The notes below the pieces were generated by a model. The model was not told where the DNA came from, did no database searches, and saw only the letters and a list, made by a program, of their open reading frames with translations. The translations under genes were made by a program, and so were the position numbers. This document shows, piece by piece, positions 16,756-24,286 of a DNA stretch of 40,959 nucleotides (within the stretch, counting starts at the first letter, position 1; every line of letters begins with the position of its first letter). Source of the DNA: Nitrososphaeraceae archaeon (GTDB lineage: Archaea > Thermoproteota > Nitrososphaeria > Nitrososphaerales > Nitrososphaeraceae); the NCBI GenBank assembly GCA_025922715.1, contig JAICHH010000003.1, forward strand, positions 1 to 40,959. The letters are read 5' to 3'.

Positions 16756-17670
16756 TTAAAGTTTGAGATGAGTTTTCAATCCTTTATAACGATTCCTAAT
16801 AGTTACTTCCGTGACTCCTGCAGCCTCTGCTACATCCTTTTGTGTCTTATTTTCTCCATTCATAACGCATGCAACATATAATGCAGCTGCTGCTAGACCC
16901 ATTGGATCTTTCCCTGCTGAAATTTTACCTTCCTCCGCTTTTTTAAGAATTTCTAGGGCTTTACGTTTAGTTTTTTCAGACAATCCTGCTTTGCTAGCAA
17001 TTCTTGCAACACATTTTACTGGATCTACAACTGGCATTCTTAAGTCAAGCTCTCTAATTAAAAGTCGATAACAACGTGCAACATCCTTTTTCTTTATATT
17101 GCTTGCATTTGCTATATCTTTTAGGGTTCTAGGTGTTTCTGTATCACGACATGCAGCATATAATGCAGCTGCAACGAGAGCAGAAATAGATCGGCCTCTT
17201 ACTAATCCTTTTTCTAACGCCTTTCTATAGATATATGCGGCCTTTTCTATTACTGCATCTCCCACTGCTAGTTTGTCTTTTAGCCTATCTAACTCACTAA
17301 AAGCTTGTCTAAAATTACGATCGACTGGTTCATGGACCTGACTTCTGCTATCCCATGTTCTAAGCCTTTCAATAGTGCTTTTCATTGAAGAGGAAAGTGG
17401 TTTACCAGAAGCATCTTTGTCCACAGGTCCTATAATGGTTGCTAATCCCATGTCGTGCATAGCTAAAGAAGTTGGAATTCCTGCACGGCTTCTATCTTCG
17501 TGTTCTTCTTTGGAAAATGCTCTCCATTCCGGCCCTGTTTCTTCTATTCTTTCATTAATGACAAAACCACAATTTCCACAAAACATCTCACCTGTAGAAT
17601 TGTCAGTCACCATCGGACCTTTGCCACATCTTGGGCACCGATCGCCAAAAAGCGATATATCTTTAACCAT
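16756..17670 (-). CDS. tfb: Transcription initiation factor IIB
   Basis: TFB recruits RNA polymerase to TATA/TBP complexes. The 304-residue protein has the N-terminal zinc ribbon with Cys12, Cys15, Cys31 and Cys34, then the B-reader/linker with 'GPEWRAFSKEEHEDRSRAG'. Two cyclin folds follow, at about 105-200 ('AAYIYRKALEKGLVRGRSI') and 205-304 ('AGKDPMGLAAAALYVACV'). The terminal helix-turn-helix 'QKDVAEAAGVTEVTIRNRYK' contacts the BRE. It is a canonical full-length member; this lineage usually carries several TFB copies, and which one this is cannot be told from the window. It stands as a single gene between the solute-binding protein and aIF1 genes. Confidence 0.96.
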   Translation of the reverse strand: MVKDISLFGDRCPRCGKGPMVTDNSTGEMFCGNCGFVINERIEETGPEWRAFSKEEHEDRSRAGIPTSLAMHDMGLATIIGPVDKDASGKPLSSSMKSTIERLRTWDSRSQVHEPVDRNFRQAFSELDRLKDKLAVGDAVIEKAAYIYRKALEKGLVRGRSISALVAAALYAACRDTETPRTLKDIANASNIKKKDVARCYRLLIRELDLRMPVVDPVKCVARIASKAGLSEKTKRKALEILKKAEEGKISAGKDPMGLAAAALYVACVMNGENKTQKDVAEAAGVTEVTIRNRYKGLKTHLKL

Positions 17671-17825
17671 TCATTTCACCACAAAACTTTTTAATAACTA
17701 AATCCGTACTATTTATGTTTTATTCTAACATATAAATATTACCCTATTAATAGGCAGGGGGATCAACATTCTATAAAATTTACCCGAATTAAATCCGAAA
17801 AGTTTTATATCATCGACAAATAACT

Positions 17826-18134
17826 TTATTGCACTTCTATTGCTTCTTGGTTAAATCCTTTTTTTACTAAATAACTTTTAACGTCTTCACGATGGTCACC
17901 TTGTAACATAATAAAACCATCTTTAGCTGTTCCACCACATGCAAATTGGCTTTTAAGCTCTTTAACAATATTGTGCATATTGGTTACTTTAGGATCTATC
18001 CCTTCTATCATAGTGGTAGTCTTAGAAAATCTCCGAGTTTCAAGGCGGATGATTATTCTTGTCTCTTCTTTTTCAAGTTCACCACAAGGACATAAATCAT
18101 CAGGTAATCCACATTTTTTACATATAACCGCCAT
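17826..18134 (-). CDS. Translation initiation factor aIF1 (SUI1 family)
   Basis: This 102-residue SUI1 protein promotes correct start-codon choice on the small ribosomal subunit. A short N-terminal zinc-knuckle-like segment carries Cys6, Cys9, Cys14 and Cys16, followed by the SUI1 domain with 'RFSKTTTMIEGIDP' and 'LKSQFACGGTAKDGFIMLQG' and ending in 'VKSYLVKKGF'. The N-terminal cysteines resemble those of archaeal YciH/aIF1 proteins. The gene is divergent from Sec61-beta and about 155 bp from the TFB start. Both upstream promoters lie in the short gap between 18135 and 18269. Confidence 0.92.
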   Translation of the reverse strand: MAVICKKCGLPDDLCPCGELEKEETRIIIRLETRRFSKTTTMIEGIDPKVTNMHNIVKELKSQFACGGTAKDGFIMLQGDHREDVKSYLVKKGFNQEAIEVQ

Positions 18135-18235
18135 ATTATATTTATCTATACTTTTCTTAGCTTCTTATTAAGCCTTACCTAGTACCTTTAAAAAGATTCT
18201 GATTTTATAAACCATCCTGATTACAATAAACGATA

Positions 18236-18246
18236 GCTATTTAAGG
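18236..18246 (+). promoter_or_regulatory. TATA box for the sec61-beta/DUF2070 unit
   Basis: 'gctatttaagg' lies 24-34 bases before the proposed TTG start of sec61-beta, the spacing expected for an archaeal TATA element driving a leaderless message. It is assigned on position and composition only. Confidence 0.4.
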
Positions 18247-18269
18247 AATAATGTTTTATATTTTGTGAA

Positions 18270-18446
18270 TTGAGCAGCAAAAAGAAAAATGCACCATTAC
18301 CAGCATCTAGTGCTGGTTTATTAAGATTCTTTGAGGATGAAACGAAAGGAGTAAAGGTGAAACCAGAAGTTGTTCTTGGAGTTACTGGGGCTTTAATTGC
18401 AATTTCGATCATGATTCGAGTGATATTTCCAGTTGTAGGTGCATAA
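18270..18446 (+). CDS. secG: Sec61-beta/SecG subunit of the protein translocon
   Basis: A 58-residue ORF with a TTG start encodes the small tail-anchored subunit of the archaeal SecYE-beta channel. The N-terminal cytosolic part is 'MSSKKKNAPLPASSAGLLRF' followed by 'FEDETKGVKVKPEVVLGVTG', which is the signature of archaeal Sec61-beta. One transmembrane helix at about 37-56 ends a few residues before the stop. The gene is too short for a normal length cutoff and its TTG start hides it further. It lies 17 bp upstream of the DUF2070 membrane protein on the same strand, so the two are probably co-transcribed from the TATA-like element at 18236-18246. Confidence 0.92.
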   Translation: MSSKKKNAPLPASSAGLLRFFEDETKGVKVKPEVVLGVTGALIAISIMIRVIFPVVGA

Positions 18447-18463
18447 CGACTCAATCTTATAAG

Positions 18464-20266
18464 ATGGAAAATGACCATGACAGTGTATCTAATATTCATA
18501 AAAGATGGTCTCTAACTAGGATCAACTTTTCATCATATAAAATTTCTTTAGCAATATCGATAATTAGTTCGATAGGTATAATATTAGGTTTTAATCATTT
18601 TTATCTAATACTAAATTTAATACAATTAGTTGTATTTACAATAACAGGTATATCTTTTCTCGTCTTCAGTTATTTCTTAGATCTTTTTTTGTTAAGAAAA
18701 ACACCAGTTAATAAAATATCCAAAATTCTTCATGTCTCAGCTTTTTCGAATTTGCTATGGTTACTTATCCTTATCCTTGGATATCTTGCTTTTATTATTT
18801 TTCAGAAAGATGTTCCTCCTAAGGAACACCTGTTTGAGGGAATGATGTTAGCAATTGGGCTAAGGATAGGAATATTTACTTCAGTTTTTGGCGCTAATTT
18901 AGTACAAGCACTAAAAACTGCAATAATTCAGCCTATAGTTTTTTTCGTTTTAATTATTCCTTCTTCTCTATTTATTGAAATTTTTTTCGATGTTGTAGCA
19001 ATTTCTTTTGGTTTAATTTTAACAGGTTTAGGTATAGGATGGACGATACTTGCCGATAGAGCAGGAAGACCAAATGTACAGAGTACTTTTGCGCTTCTCC
19101 AAGCTTTCCTTTCAGCATGGACAGAAAACAAGGTAGAAAATATAGAAAAAATTTTGTTATCCAAGTCTAAAAATGAGTTGGTTGATACACATATTGTTAA
19201 ATTTACTAACAAACATCATAACCTTTATTGGGTTTTACCCAATATTCACCCTGGTCCTTTTAAAGAAATTGGTGGAAGTAATCTTCCTTATCAAATATAT
19301 AATCATTTTTCTCAAAAAGCAGTTGTATTTCACAGTGCCTCTGACCATTCCTTGAACATTCCATCAAAAGGTGAGGTCAGGGAATACCTAAAGTCACTAT
19401 CTAATACACAAAAGACCCTAGATTATGGAAGTACATGCTCAATACCTATTCAAATAAAAAATAAAAAAGCAACGGTTACAGGGATAATCCTTGGCAATAC
19501 TCCTATTCTGATGCTCTCTTTTGCTCCTTCGGGTATGGAAGATATTTCAGAAGAAATTAGTAAAGAATTGGAAACATATTCAAAAAATGAAGGATTTAAG
19601 AGACTTTTTATAATAGACAGTCATAATGCCATGGGAAAAAAAATTGGAAAAAGTGAAAATGAAGAATTGTTAGTTGCAGGAAAAACATGTCTAAAAACCT
19701 TAAAAAAATCTCCACAATATAGTTTTAAAATTGCCCAATCAAATACAAACGAGAATAAAAATCATATAGTATTTGGAGAAGACATTGGAAAAAGTGGTCT
19801 TTCTATTATCCTTATTGATGTAAACAAAGATAATGATGATGACAATAACAGTAATAACAATATTCAATATGTAATAGGTTGGGCTGATTCTAATAATATG
19901 AAAAGTGGGTTAAGAGAATATATTATAAAATATTTAGAACAAAAAGGAATAAGAATGTTAGAACTTTGTTCATCAGATACCCATGAGAAGTCTGGAATTA
20001 GAACCTCAGAAGGATATTATCCATTTGGTCACATAACAAAATTTGAAACAATAGCAGAGTATTATCATCAGCTTGTACAACTAGCGTATAAAAAATTAGA
20101 AGTTTATGGATATGAAGTATTACACATTGTATCAACAGTAAAGGTTATGGGAACGGACCAATTTCGTGATTATTCTAATGCTTTAGATACAGCAATGAAT
20201 TTAACTAAAAAATACCTCATCGTCACTTTTGGAGTAATTTTACTTATGTTGATAATTACCAATTAA
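18464..20266 (+). CDS. DUF2070 family polytopic membrane protein
   Basis: This 600-residue protein matches the archaeal DUF2070 family of unknown function. Several transmembrane helices occupy about residues 28-200, and one more lies at 580-598. Between them is a soluble domain with conserved, enzyme-like histidine/aspartate motifs: 'IHPGPFKEIGGSNLPY' at 261-276, 'SASDHSLN' at 291-298, 'DSHNAMG' at 385-391 and 'DTHEKSGIRTSEGYYPFGH' at 505-523. Such a pattern is what one would expect for a metal-dependent hydrolase, but no activity is known. A low-complexity Asp/Asn loop (about 455-466) interrupts the domain. Its position 17 bp after sec61-beta suggests a link to membrane protein biogenesis; that is inference. 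Confidence 0.85.
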   Translation: MENDHDSVSNIHKRWSLTRINFSSYKISLAISIISSIGIILGFNHFYLILNLIQLVVFTITGISFLVFSYFLDLFLLRKTPVNKISKILHVSAFSNLLWLLILILGYLAFIIFQKDVPPKEHLFEGMMLAIGLRIGIFTSVFGANLVQALKTAIIQPIVFFVLIIPSSLFIEIFFDVVAISFGLILTGLGIGWTILADRAGRPNVQSTFALLQAFLSAWTENKVENIEKILLSKSKNELVDTHIVKFTNKHHNLYWVLPNIHPGPFKEIGGSNLPYQIYNHFSQKAVVFHSASDHSLNIPSKGEVREYLKSLSNTQKTLDYGSTCSIPIQIKNKKATVTGIILGNTPILMLSFAPSGMEDISEEISKELETYSKNEGFKRLFIIDSHNAMGKKIGKSENEELLVAGKTCLKTLKKSPQYSFKIAQSNTNENKNHIVFGEDIGKSGLSIILIDVNKDNDDDNNSNNNIQYVIGWADSNNMKSGLREYIIKYLEQKGIRMLELCSSDTHEKSGIRTSEGYYPFGHITKFETIAEYYHQLVQLAYKKLEVYGYEVLHIVSTVKVMGTDQFRDYSNALDTAMNLTKKYLIVTFGVILLMLIITN

Positions 20267-20313
20267 ATGGAATACATTAGTCATAATATTATTACTTTTA
20301 ATGTATATTCCAT
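20267..20313 (+). terminator. Inverted repeat directly after the DUF2070 gene
   Basis: The arms 'ATGGAATACATTA' (20267-20279) and 'TAATGTATATTCCAT' (20299-20313) are complementary apart from a two-base insertion in the second arm, with a T-rich loop of 19 bases. It begins at the base after the stop codon, so it would form a 3'-end hairpin on the transcript. It may act in termination or mRNA stability, or could be a protein-binding palindrome. Confidence 0.4.
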
Positions 20314-20854
20314 TACTTACATTAATGCTAGAGTATTAAAGATTTATAGATAGAATAAATTATTTGCCTTAGAATTTTGATACATATTAGTTTTTAGTTA
20401 ATTATAGAACATAATCAAATAGTTACGTTTCATATTGAAAAAATAAAAATTTATATTCTTCAAAAGGTCTAGATAACATATAAAAACATATCAATCAACT
20501 TAGTTTCTAACCACAATATCAAATGTGAATGTATATCTGAGAATAGAGTAAACATAGATCATTCTTTTGTGTAGATATGGAATTTACTTGGCTAGAAGAC
20601 CACACTAGTAATAGTTAGGAATAGCTGGAGAGATAATTCAATTCTGTTACTTTTGATAAACCAAAATAATTTTAAATTACTATTAGAAGTTAAAAAAGAT
20701 AGAGGATCTCAAGATAAAGTTTGAGAAGACTAGTAGAATAATATAATCGAATATAAAACTGATTAATTTTGTCAGATTAAATTCTCTATGAGAAATGGGT
20801 TATTAAATTAACACGTTATGGATAACAAATGAGGCTTTAGCTCTAATATTATGA
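20314..20854. other. Non-coding stretch with no clear feature
   Basis: Nothing here can be supported as a gene: open frames are short and lack family resemblance. The segment 20589-20640 loosely resembles 162-217, sharing 'TGGCTAGAAG' and a later 'TAGGAA...GAGAGAT' block. It could be a decayed dispersed repeat, or chance in AT-rich DNA. Confidence 0.35.
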
Positions 20855-20995
20855 TTAGCTATGTTCTTTTTTCATATGGCTATCAAGTTCTTTTTCATTT
20901 TTAGCTATATAATTGCATATATTACATGTTTTCTTATCTTTTCGTCCTTGTAGATAGTCGACAAAATGCATCAGATATATTGTTATACCCCACAT
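20855..20995 (-). CDS. 46-aa C2H2 zinc-finger mini-protein
   Basis: An ORF too short for the usual length cutoff encodes 46 residues with one clear C2H2 finger at the C-terminus: Cys24 and Cys27 in 'TCNICNYIAKNEKELDSHMK', His40 and His45, spacing C-x2-C-x12-H-x4-H. The first 20 residues are hydrophobic to basic and carry no recognisable domain. Small single-finger proteins of this kind occur widely in this archaeal group and are thought to bind nucleic acid or protein; the target here is unknown. A TATA-like 'ATAAATATAATT' lies about 16-27 bases upstream of the ATG. It is a stand-alone gene before another cysteine-rich gene on the same strand. Confidence 0.65.
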   Translation of the reverse strand: MWGITIYLMHFVDYLQGRKDKKTCNICNYIAKNEKELDSHMKKEHS

Positions 20996-21101
20996 AAACT
21001 ATAAAGAGCCAAATTATATTTATGACTTTAAGTAATTCTTCTTGCTTTTGTCATCTTTTTTATTATCATTATTATAAACTGTAATGGTTCTAACTAGATA
21101 T

Positions 21102-21341
21102 TCAAACTAAATTATGTTTTACTCGTCTCGATTTTTTTTGGTTTTCAACTGTTCTTAATATTAATTTATATTTTCCGTTTCTTGGTCTGATCCTTAATCT
21201 ATAACCACAACATGGACACCAAGTACCTTGCCAATCAATATAGATCTCACATACCTGACAGCGTTTTTGCCCTATCAAATATCGTCCCCCATTTCGAGGT
21301 TTTATTGCTTTATGACGTTGACAAATTCCCTTACATGTCAT
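21102..21341 (-). CDS. Small basic cysteine-rich protein, probable zinc ribbon
   Basis: This 79-residue, strongly basic protein has Cys3 and Cys7 at the start, then 'KRCQVCEIYIDWQGTWCPCC' with Cys28, Cys31, Cys42, Cys44 and Cys45. That suggests one zinc ribbon formed by the CxxC pair and the CPCC knuckle, perhaps with a second site using the N-terminal pair. The C-terminal third is Arg/Lys-rich ('RIRPRNGKYKL', 'KKSRRVKHN'), fitting nucleic-acid binding. I cannot name a family, though similar short zinc proteins are common in Nitrososphaerota. It follows on the same strand as the C2H2 mini-protein but upstream of it, with about 100 bp between. The ATG at 21341 is the only plausible start. Confidence 0.65.
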   Translation of the reverse strand: MTCKGICQRHKAIKPRNGGRYLIGQKRCQVCEIYIDWQGTWCPCCGYRLRIRPRNGKYKLILRTVENQKKSRRVKHNLV

Positions 21342-21603
21342 ATTTCTTCAGCAGTATACTAATTGAAAACATAATAATGAATATATTGTAAACTGGAGGT
21401 ATTATATATTATACATTTACATAAACAACTTCATTGTTCAAATTATAGCTTATTGAGAGTTTTATAATAAAATTATTATCTTTCTCTTCTATATCCTTTT
21501 TAAGAAAAACTATCATAATATTTGAAATATCTGCTATTACATTTATACTTCTCACTATATTCTATAAATAGAATAAAGAACATCTTTTCCTTTGATCCCC
21601 GTT

Positions 21604-21912
21604 TTAATTCTTTCCTGTTAATGATTCAAAAAATTGAATTAGTCTTCCATTAAAGCCATAATTATATTTCATTAATTCTGTAATTTTCTCCACACAATTT
21701 AAACAAATATTGTAATATTTATCCGAAAGATCCTCGTTAACATAAGTGCTAACTTCCGATATTTTGGTTTTGTTGTTGTTACTCCTATTACTACTGCTAC
21801 TACTACTAACATTTAGATATACTAAGGTGTTAATTTCATTATTACAAATATCACAGGTTTTGATTTGCTCTTCTTTTACTATATCTTTTGTGGTCGAAAT
21901 ATCTTCTATCAT
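21604..21912 (-). CDS. Hypothetical protein with two CxxC pairs
   Basis: A 102-residue protein of unknown function. Cys20/Cys23 ('KTCDICNNEI') and Cys70/Cys73 ('NICLNCVEKITEL') are placed as two halves of a zinc-binding domain, separated by a Ser/Asn-rich low-complexity loop (about 35-48) coded by AGT/AAT repeats. The C-terminal 25 residues look helical. No family is recognised. It is flanked by about 260 bp of AT-rich DNA on one side and diverges from the peptide:N-glycanase-like gene on the other. The even CxxC spacing and helical ends argue for a real gene rather than a chance ORF. Confidence 0.55.
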   Translation of the reverse strand: MIEDISTTKDIVKEEQIKTCDICNNEINTLVYLNVSSSSSSNRSNNNKTKISEVSTYVNEDLSDKYYNICLNCVEKITELMKYNYGFNGRLIQFFESLTGKN

Positions 21913-22075
21913 ATATATTTTCTGTGTATAATGTTACCAATAATGTTTTCCTTAATTAATTCATATTTTACTTCCTAGAACTAATTTCTTAAAAGGAATC
22001 ACCAAGTAATTAATGAAATCTGCAGTTTGATTTTTACAAGAAGAAACAATTAATTCTATCAAGCCAAAGAATATT

Positions 22076-22080
22076 AGGAG
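22076..22080 (+). promoter_or_regulatory. Ribosome binding site for the TTG start at 22089
   Basis: 'AGGAG' lies eight bases before the TTG of the peptide:N-glycanase-like gene. This is good Shine-Dalgarno spacing, and it is the reason the non-ATG start is accepted. Confidence 0.55.
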
Positions 22081-22088
22081 TAAAAATA

Positions 22089-22805
22089 TTGTTTGGTAAT
22101 AATTTGGATCAGTTCACATCGTCCTTTGTAGACATTTTTAAGTTTTATAAAAGGATATCGGAACAGTATACAGACCATATGATCTTGGATTCTGTCAAGC
22201 AATCAGTACCAGATAAGATATTAAAATTATGTCTCGATCACCAATCGTTAATCCCTCTCTTATATTGGTTCAAAAATGACTTGATGAAATGGATGCCAAA
22301 GGAAGTACAATGTTCGAGTTGTAATATGCAGATGAAAGTCCAAGTTATAGATGGTGATTCAACGATATTGCGCAAAACAGAAGTTCATTCATGTGGCAAA
22401 TGTGGATCCTCTATAATATTTCCTCGGTACGTTAAAATACAAAAAATTGCAGAAACAAAGATCGGCAGGTGTAGTGAATGGTCTATACTCTTTGGTGCTA
22501 TTCTAAATTCATTGTCACTACAGACTAGAATAGTGCACGATTTTCTTGATCATTGTTGGAATGAATCTTTGATAAATAATAAATGGATACACCTTGACTC
22601 AACTTTGAACTATCCTATTTCTTTTAACCACCCTTATTATTATGAACAAAATTGGGGAAAGGACTATGAGTATGTTTTAGCATTCTCTGCCAATAGCATC
22701 GAGGATGTTACTAGATGTTATACTGAAAAGTGGCACATGATTAAGAAAAGGAGGGAAAAGGAAGATAAAACAGACATATTGAAGAAACTTTATTCGAGAG
22801 TATAA
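22089..22805 (+). CDS. Peptide:N-glycanase-like transglutaminase-fold protein
   Basis: The 238-residue product resembles the catalytic core of eukaryotic peptide:N-glycanase (PNG1/NGLY1), which removes N-glycans from misfolded proteins. It has the zinc site as CxxC pairs Cys75/Cys78 and Cys102/Cys105. The transglutaminase triad is Cys128 in 'GRCSEWSILF', His155 in 'DFLDHCWNE' and Asp170 in 'KWIHLDSTL'. The PNGase-specific tail 'NWGKDYEYVLAFS' then 'VTRCYTEKW' follows. All catalytic positions are kept, so it is probably an active amidase or protease-like hydrolase; the substrate is inference. The N-terminal 70 residues are helical, in place of the eukaryotic PUB domain. The TTG start is backed by 'TAGGAG' eight bases upstream. 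No signal peptide is seen, implying a cytosolic enzyme. It has no operon partner. Confidence 0.82.
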   Translation: MFGNNLDQFTSSFVDIFKFYKRISEQYTDHMILDSVKQSVPDKILKLCLDHQSLIPLLYWFKNDLMKWMPKEVQCSSCNMQMKVQVIDGDSTILRKTEVHSCGKCGSSIIFPRYVKIQKIAETKIGRCSEWSILFGAILNSLSLQTRIVHDFLDHCWNESLINNKWIHLDSTLNYPISFNHPYYYEQNWGKDYEYVLAFSANSIEDVTRCYTEKWHMIKKRREKEDKTDILKKLYSRV

Positions 22806-22930
22806 TTTCATTCATTCTAATCCAGATGAATATAAATCTGATTTATTTTTTTACAGTTTCCGGTATACTAATATCATATTTGAGTGAAACAACTGGGTTA
22901 GAATATCGCTAGAGTAATAGAATTATAAAA

Positions 22931-23257
22931 TTATTCACAATAACGTGATAAATATACAAGCGCTTTTATCTTCCCAATCTTGGAAGACTCTTTGATGTTA
23001 AATTCTATTTGTTCTGCAATAATATAATCGCAAATAATATTGGTATTTTCTGGATTTTTCTTTAATAAATCCTTCGACAAGTTTTTTATAAAATGTTTAC
23101 ACGATTTTGTAATTGAATTTATTTTGGTTTCTATTTGGTTGTTATTAGTAATTATTATTAAGTTATCACTATTGATCTTTTCTTGATTTTTCTCTTCTAC
23201 ATTGATTCCATGTTTAGGATTAGTATTATTATTGATTTGATCTTCTCCTATTAACAT
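22931..23257 (-). pseudogene. Truncated integrase-like ORF (N-terminal domain only)
   Basis: The 108-residue ORF has a polar Asn/Lys-rich first half. Its C-terminal half ('NIICDYIIAEQIEFNIKESS' then 'KIGKIKALVYLSRYCE') resembles the SAM-like core-binding domain that opens tyrosine recombinases of this archaeal group. It stops just where that helix bundle should continue, and no catalytic domain (R-H-R-Y) is found downstream in any frame before the peptide:N-glycanase-like gene. The simplest reading is a remnant of an integrase from an old mobile element. It could also be a small stand-alone protein of unknown role. The remnant lies next to the RNase P RNA gene, but no attachment repeats were identified. 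Confidence 0.5.
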
Positions 23258-23330
23258 TCCTTAAATTGCTCATGGTATTTTTTATCGATCACTGATAAAT
23301 AATTATTGGAAGAACACTCATTTGAAAATA

Positions 23331-23622
23331 GTGTGTGTGCTAGCAATAACCCTCCTTCTGTTTTATACGAGATTTCGCTTAGCGGCCAACCTGAGCCAGT
23401 GCAGGAATATGTTACTCTTTTTGGCCTTGCTCCACTCAGGTCGTCAGTTTCATTCTAGGAAAGACAATCTCAGGTTATTGGCCATCATAGAGTTATAGTG
23501 AGTCCTCTAGATACTTTTCTGTTACGTTGCCAGCTGTCTCCAGCTAATTATCGCTAATTTGAGTGCCTGCTATGAGGGAGGAGTTTCCTCTCTTTCGAGT
23601 CACTCGTACGCTAGCTCACAAT
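23331..23622 (-). ncRNA. rnpB: RNase P RNA
   Basis: This is the catalytic RNA that matures tRNA 5' ends. Read on the minus strand, the pieces are in order. P1 pairs 'UGUGAGCUAGC' (5' end, about 23620) with 'GCUAGCACACA' (about 23334-23344), one mismatch. P2 pairs 'UACGAG' (23603-23608) with 'CUCGUA' (23366-23371). A short P3 is capped by a GAAA loop. Conserved region I is 'GAGGAAACUCCUCC' and conserved region V is 'ACAGAAGGAGGGUUAU' (23346-23361). P4 forms between 'AACUCCUCC' with its bulged U and 'GGAGGGUU', an exact match. The region is clearly less AT-rich than its surroundings. About 290 nt is normal for archaea. A TATA-like stretch at 23641-23650 overlaps the tsr3 stop, so it may have its own promoter or be read through from tsr3. 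Confidence 0.92.
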
Positions 23623-23640
23623 ATTATAATACAATATAAA

Positions 23641-24147
23641 CTAATATAGATTTGGAAAATAATCTTTTTCGATTTTAAGAATTTCATTAGGATCTTCTTG
23701 GTTTTTGTATAATTCTAATAGCTCGACATTTAAGTCTAAAAAAGTATGACCCCATTTGAATTTATTCAATAATTCTTCTGCATTTGACTGAAAACCTAGT
23801 ATAAATAAAGAACCTGCTATAGCTTCAGCAGTAGTTAATTTTCCTAATTTTGCATAATTTACAGGATTTCCTGCTAGAAGTAATGGAAGACGTCGATTAA
23901 TTCTTTTTTTAAGAATTTTGAATTTTCTTATTGTTTCATCAAAATAATTCCAAGAACAATCTATAGCACAGATGGATTTAGCGATACTATTGTCGGTTTT
24001 TGATAATGCAATTTTAGATAAAGGGTTTAAAACTATAGCGTCTTTCGGTATAAATCTGCTTGATTGAATTAAATTAAACTTTACCAACTTGGCTGCAGTA
24101 CATTTAGTTGGATCATCTTGTTTTAGTTCTAAAACAAAAACTTTCAT
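23641..24147 (-). CDS. tsr3: 16S rRNA aminocarboxypropyltransferase Tsr3
   Basis: Tsr3 transfers the 3-amino-3-carboxypropyl group from SAM to a modified uridine/pseudouridine of small-subunit rRNA. The 168-residue protein shows the family's signature blocks: 'SICAIDCSWNYFDETIR', 'RRLPLLLAGNPVNYAKLGKL', 'TTAEAIAGSLFILGF' and 'FKWGHTFLDLNVELLELY'. Length is normal for archaeal members. Its 3' end lies about 20 bp from the 5' end of rnpB on the same strand, placing two RNA-maturation functions side by side and possibly on one transcript. It is divergent from the helicase gene with about 140 bp between. Confidence 0.93.
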   Translation of the reverse strand: MKVFVLELKQDDPTKCTAAKLVKFNLIQSSRFIPKDAIVLNPLSKIALSKTDNSIAKSICAIDCSWNYFDETIRKFKILKKRINRRLPLLLAGNPVNYAKLGKLTTAEAIAGSLFILGFQSNAEELLNKFKWGHTFLDLNVELLELYKNQEDPNEILKIEKDYFPNLY

Positions 24148-24286
24148 TTACAATAATTATTAAGAATACCCAATTATTTATTTGAATTTAGAAATCTCAA
24201 TACAAATGTTTTGGATCGTCATAATAAACAATAAAAAATCAGTAACTACATAAATTATTAATAACTTCATTGTTACTTTATTATTC

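Noticed and set aside
23331-23622. GC-richer block considered as a tRNA or SRP RNA
   Set aside because: No cloverleaf or T-loop motif was present, while P1, P2 and P4 pairings of RNase P RNA fit.
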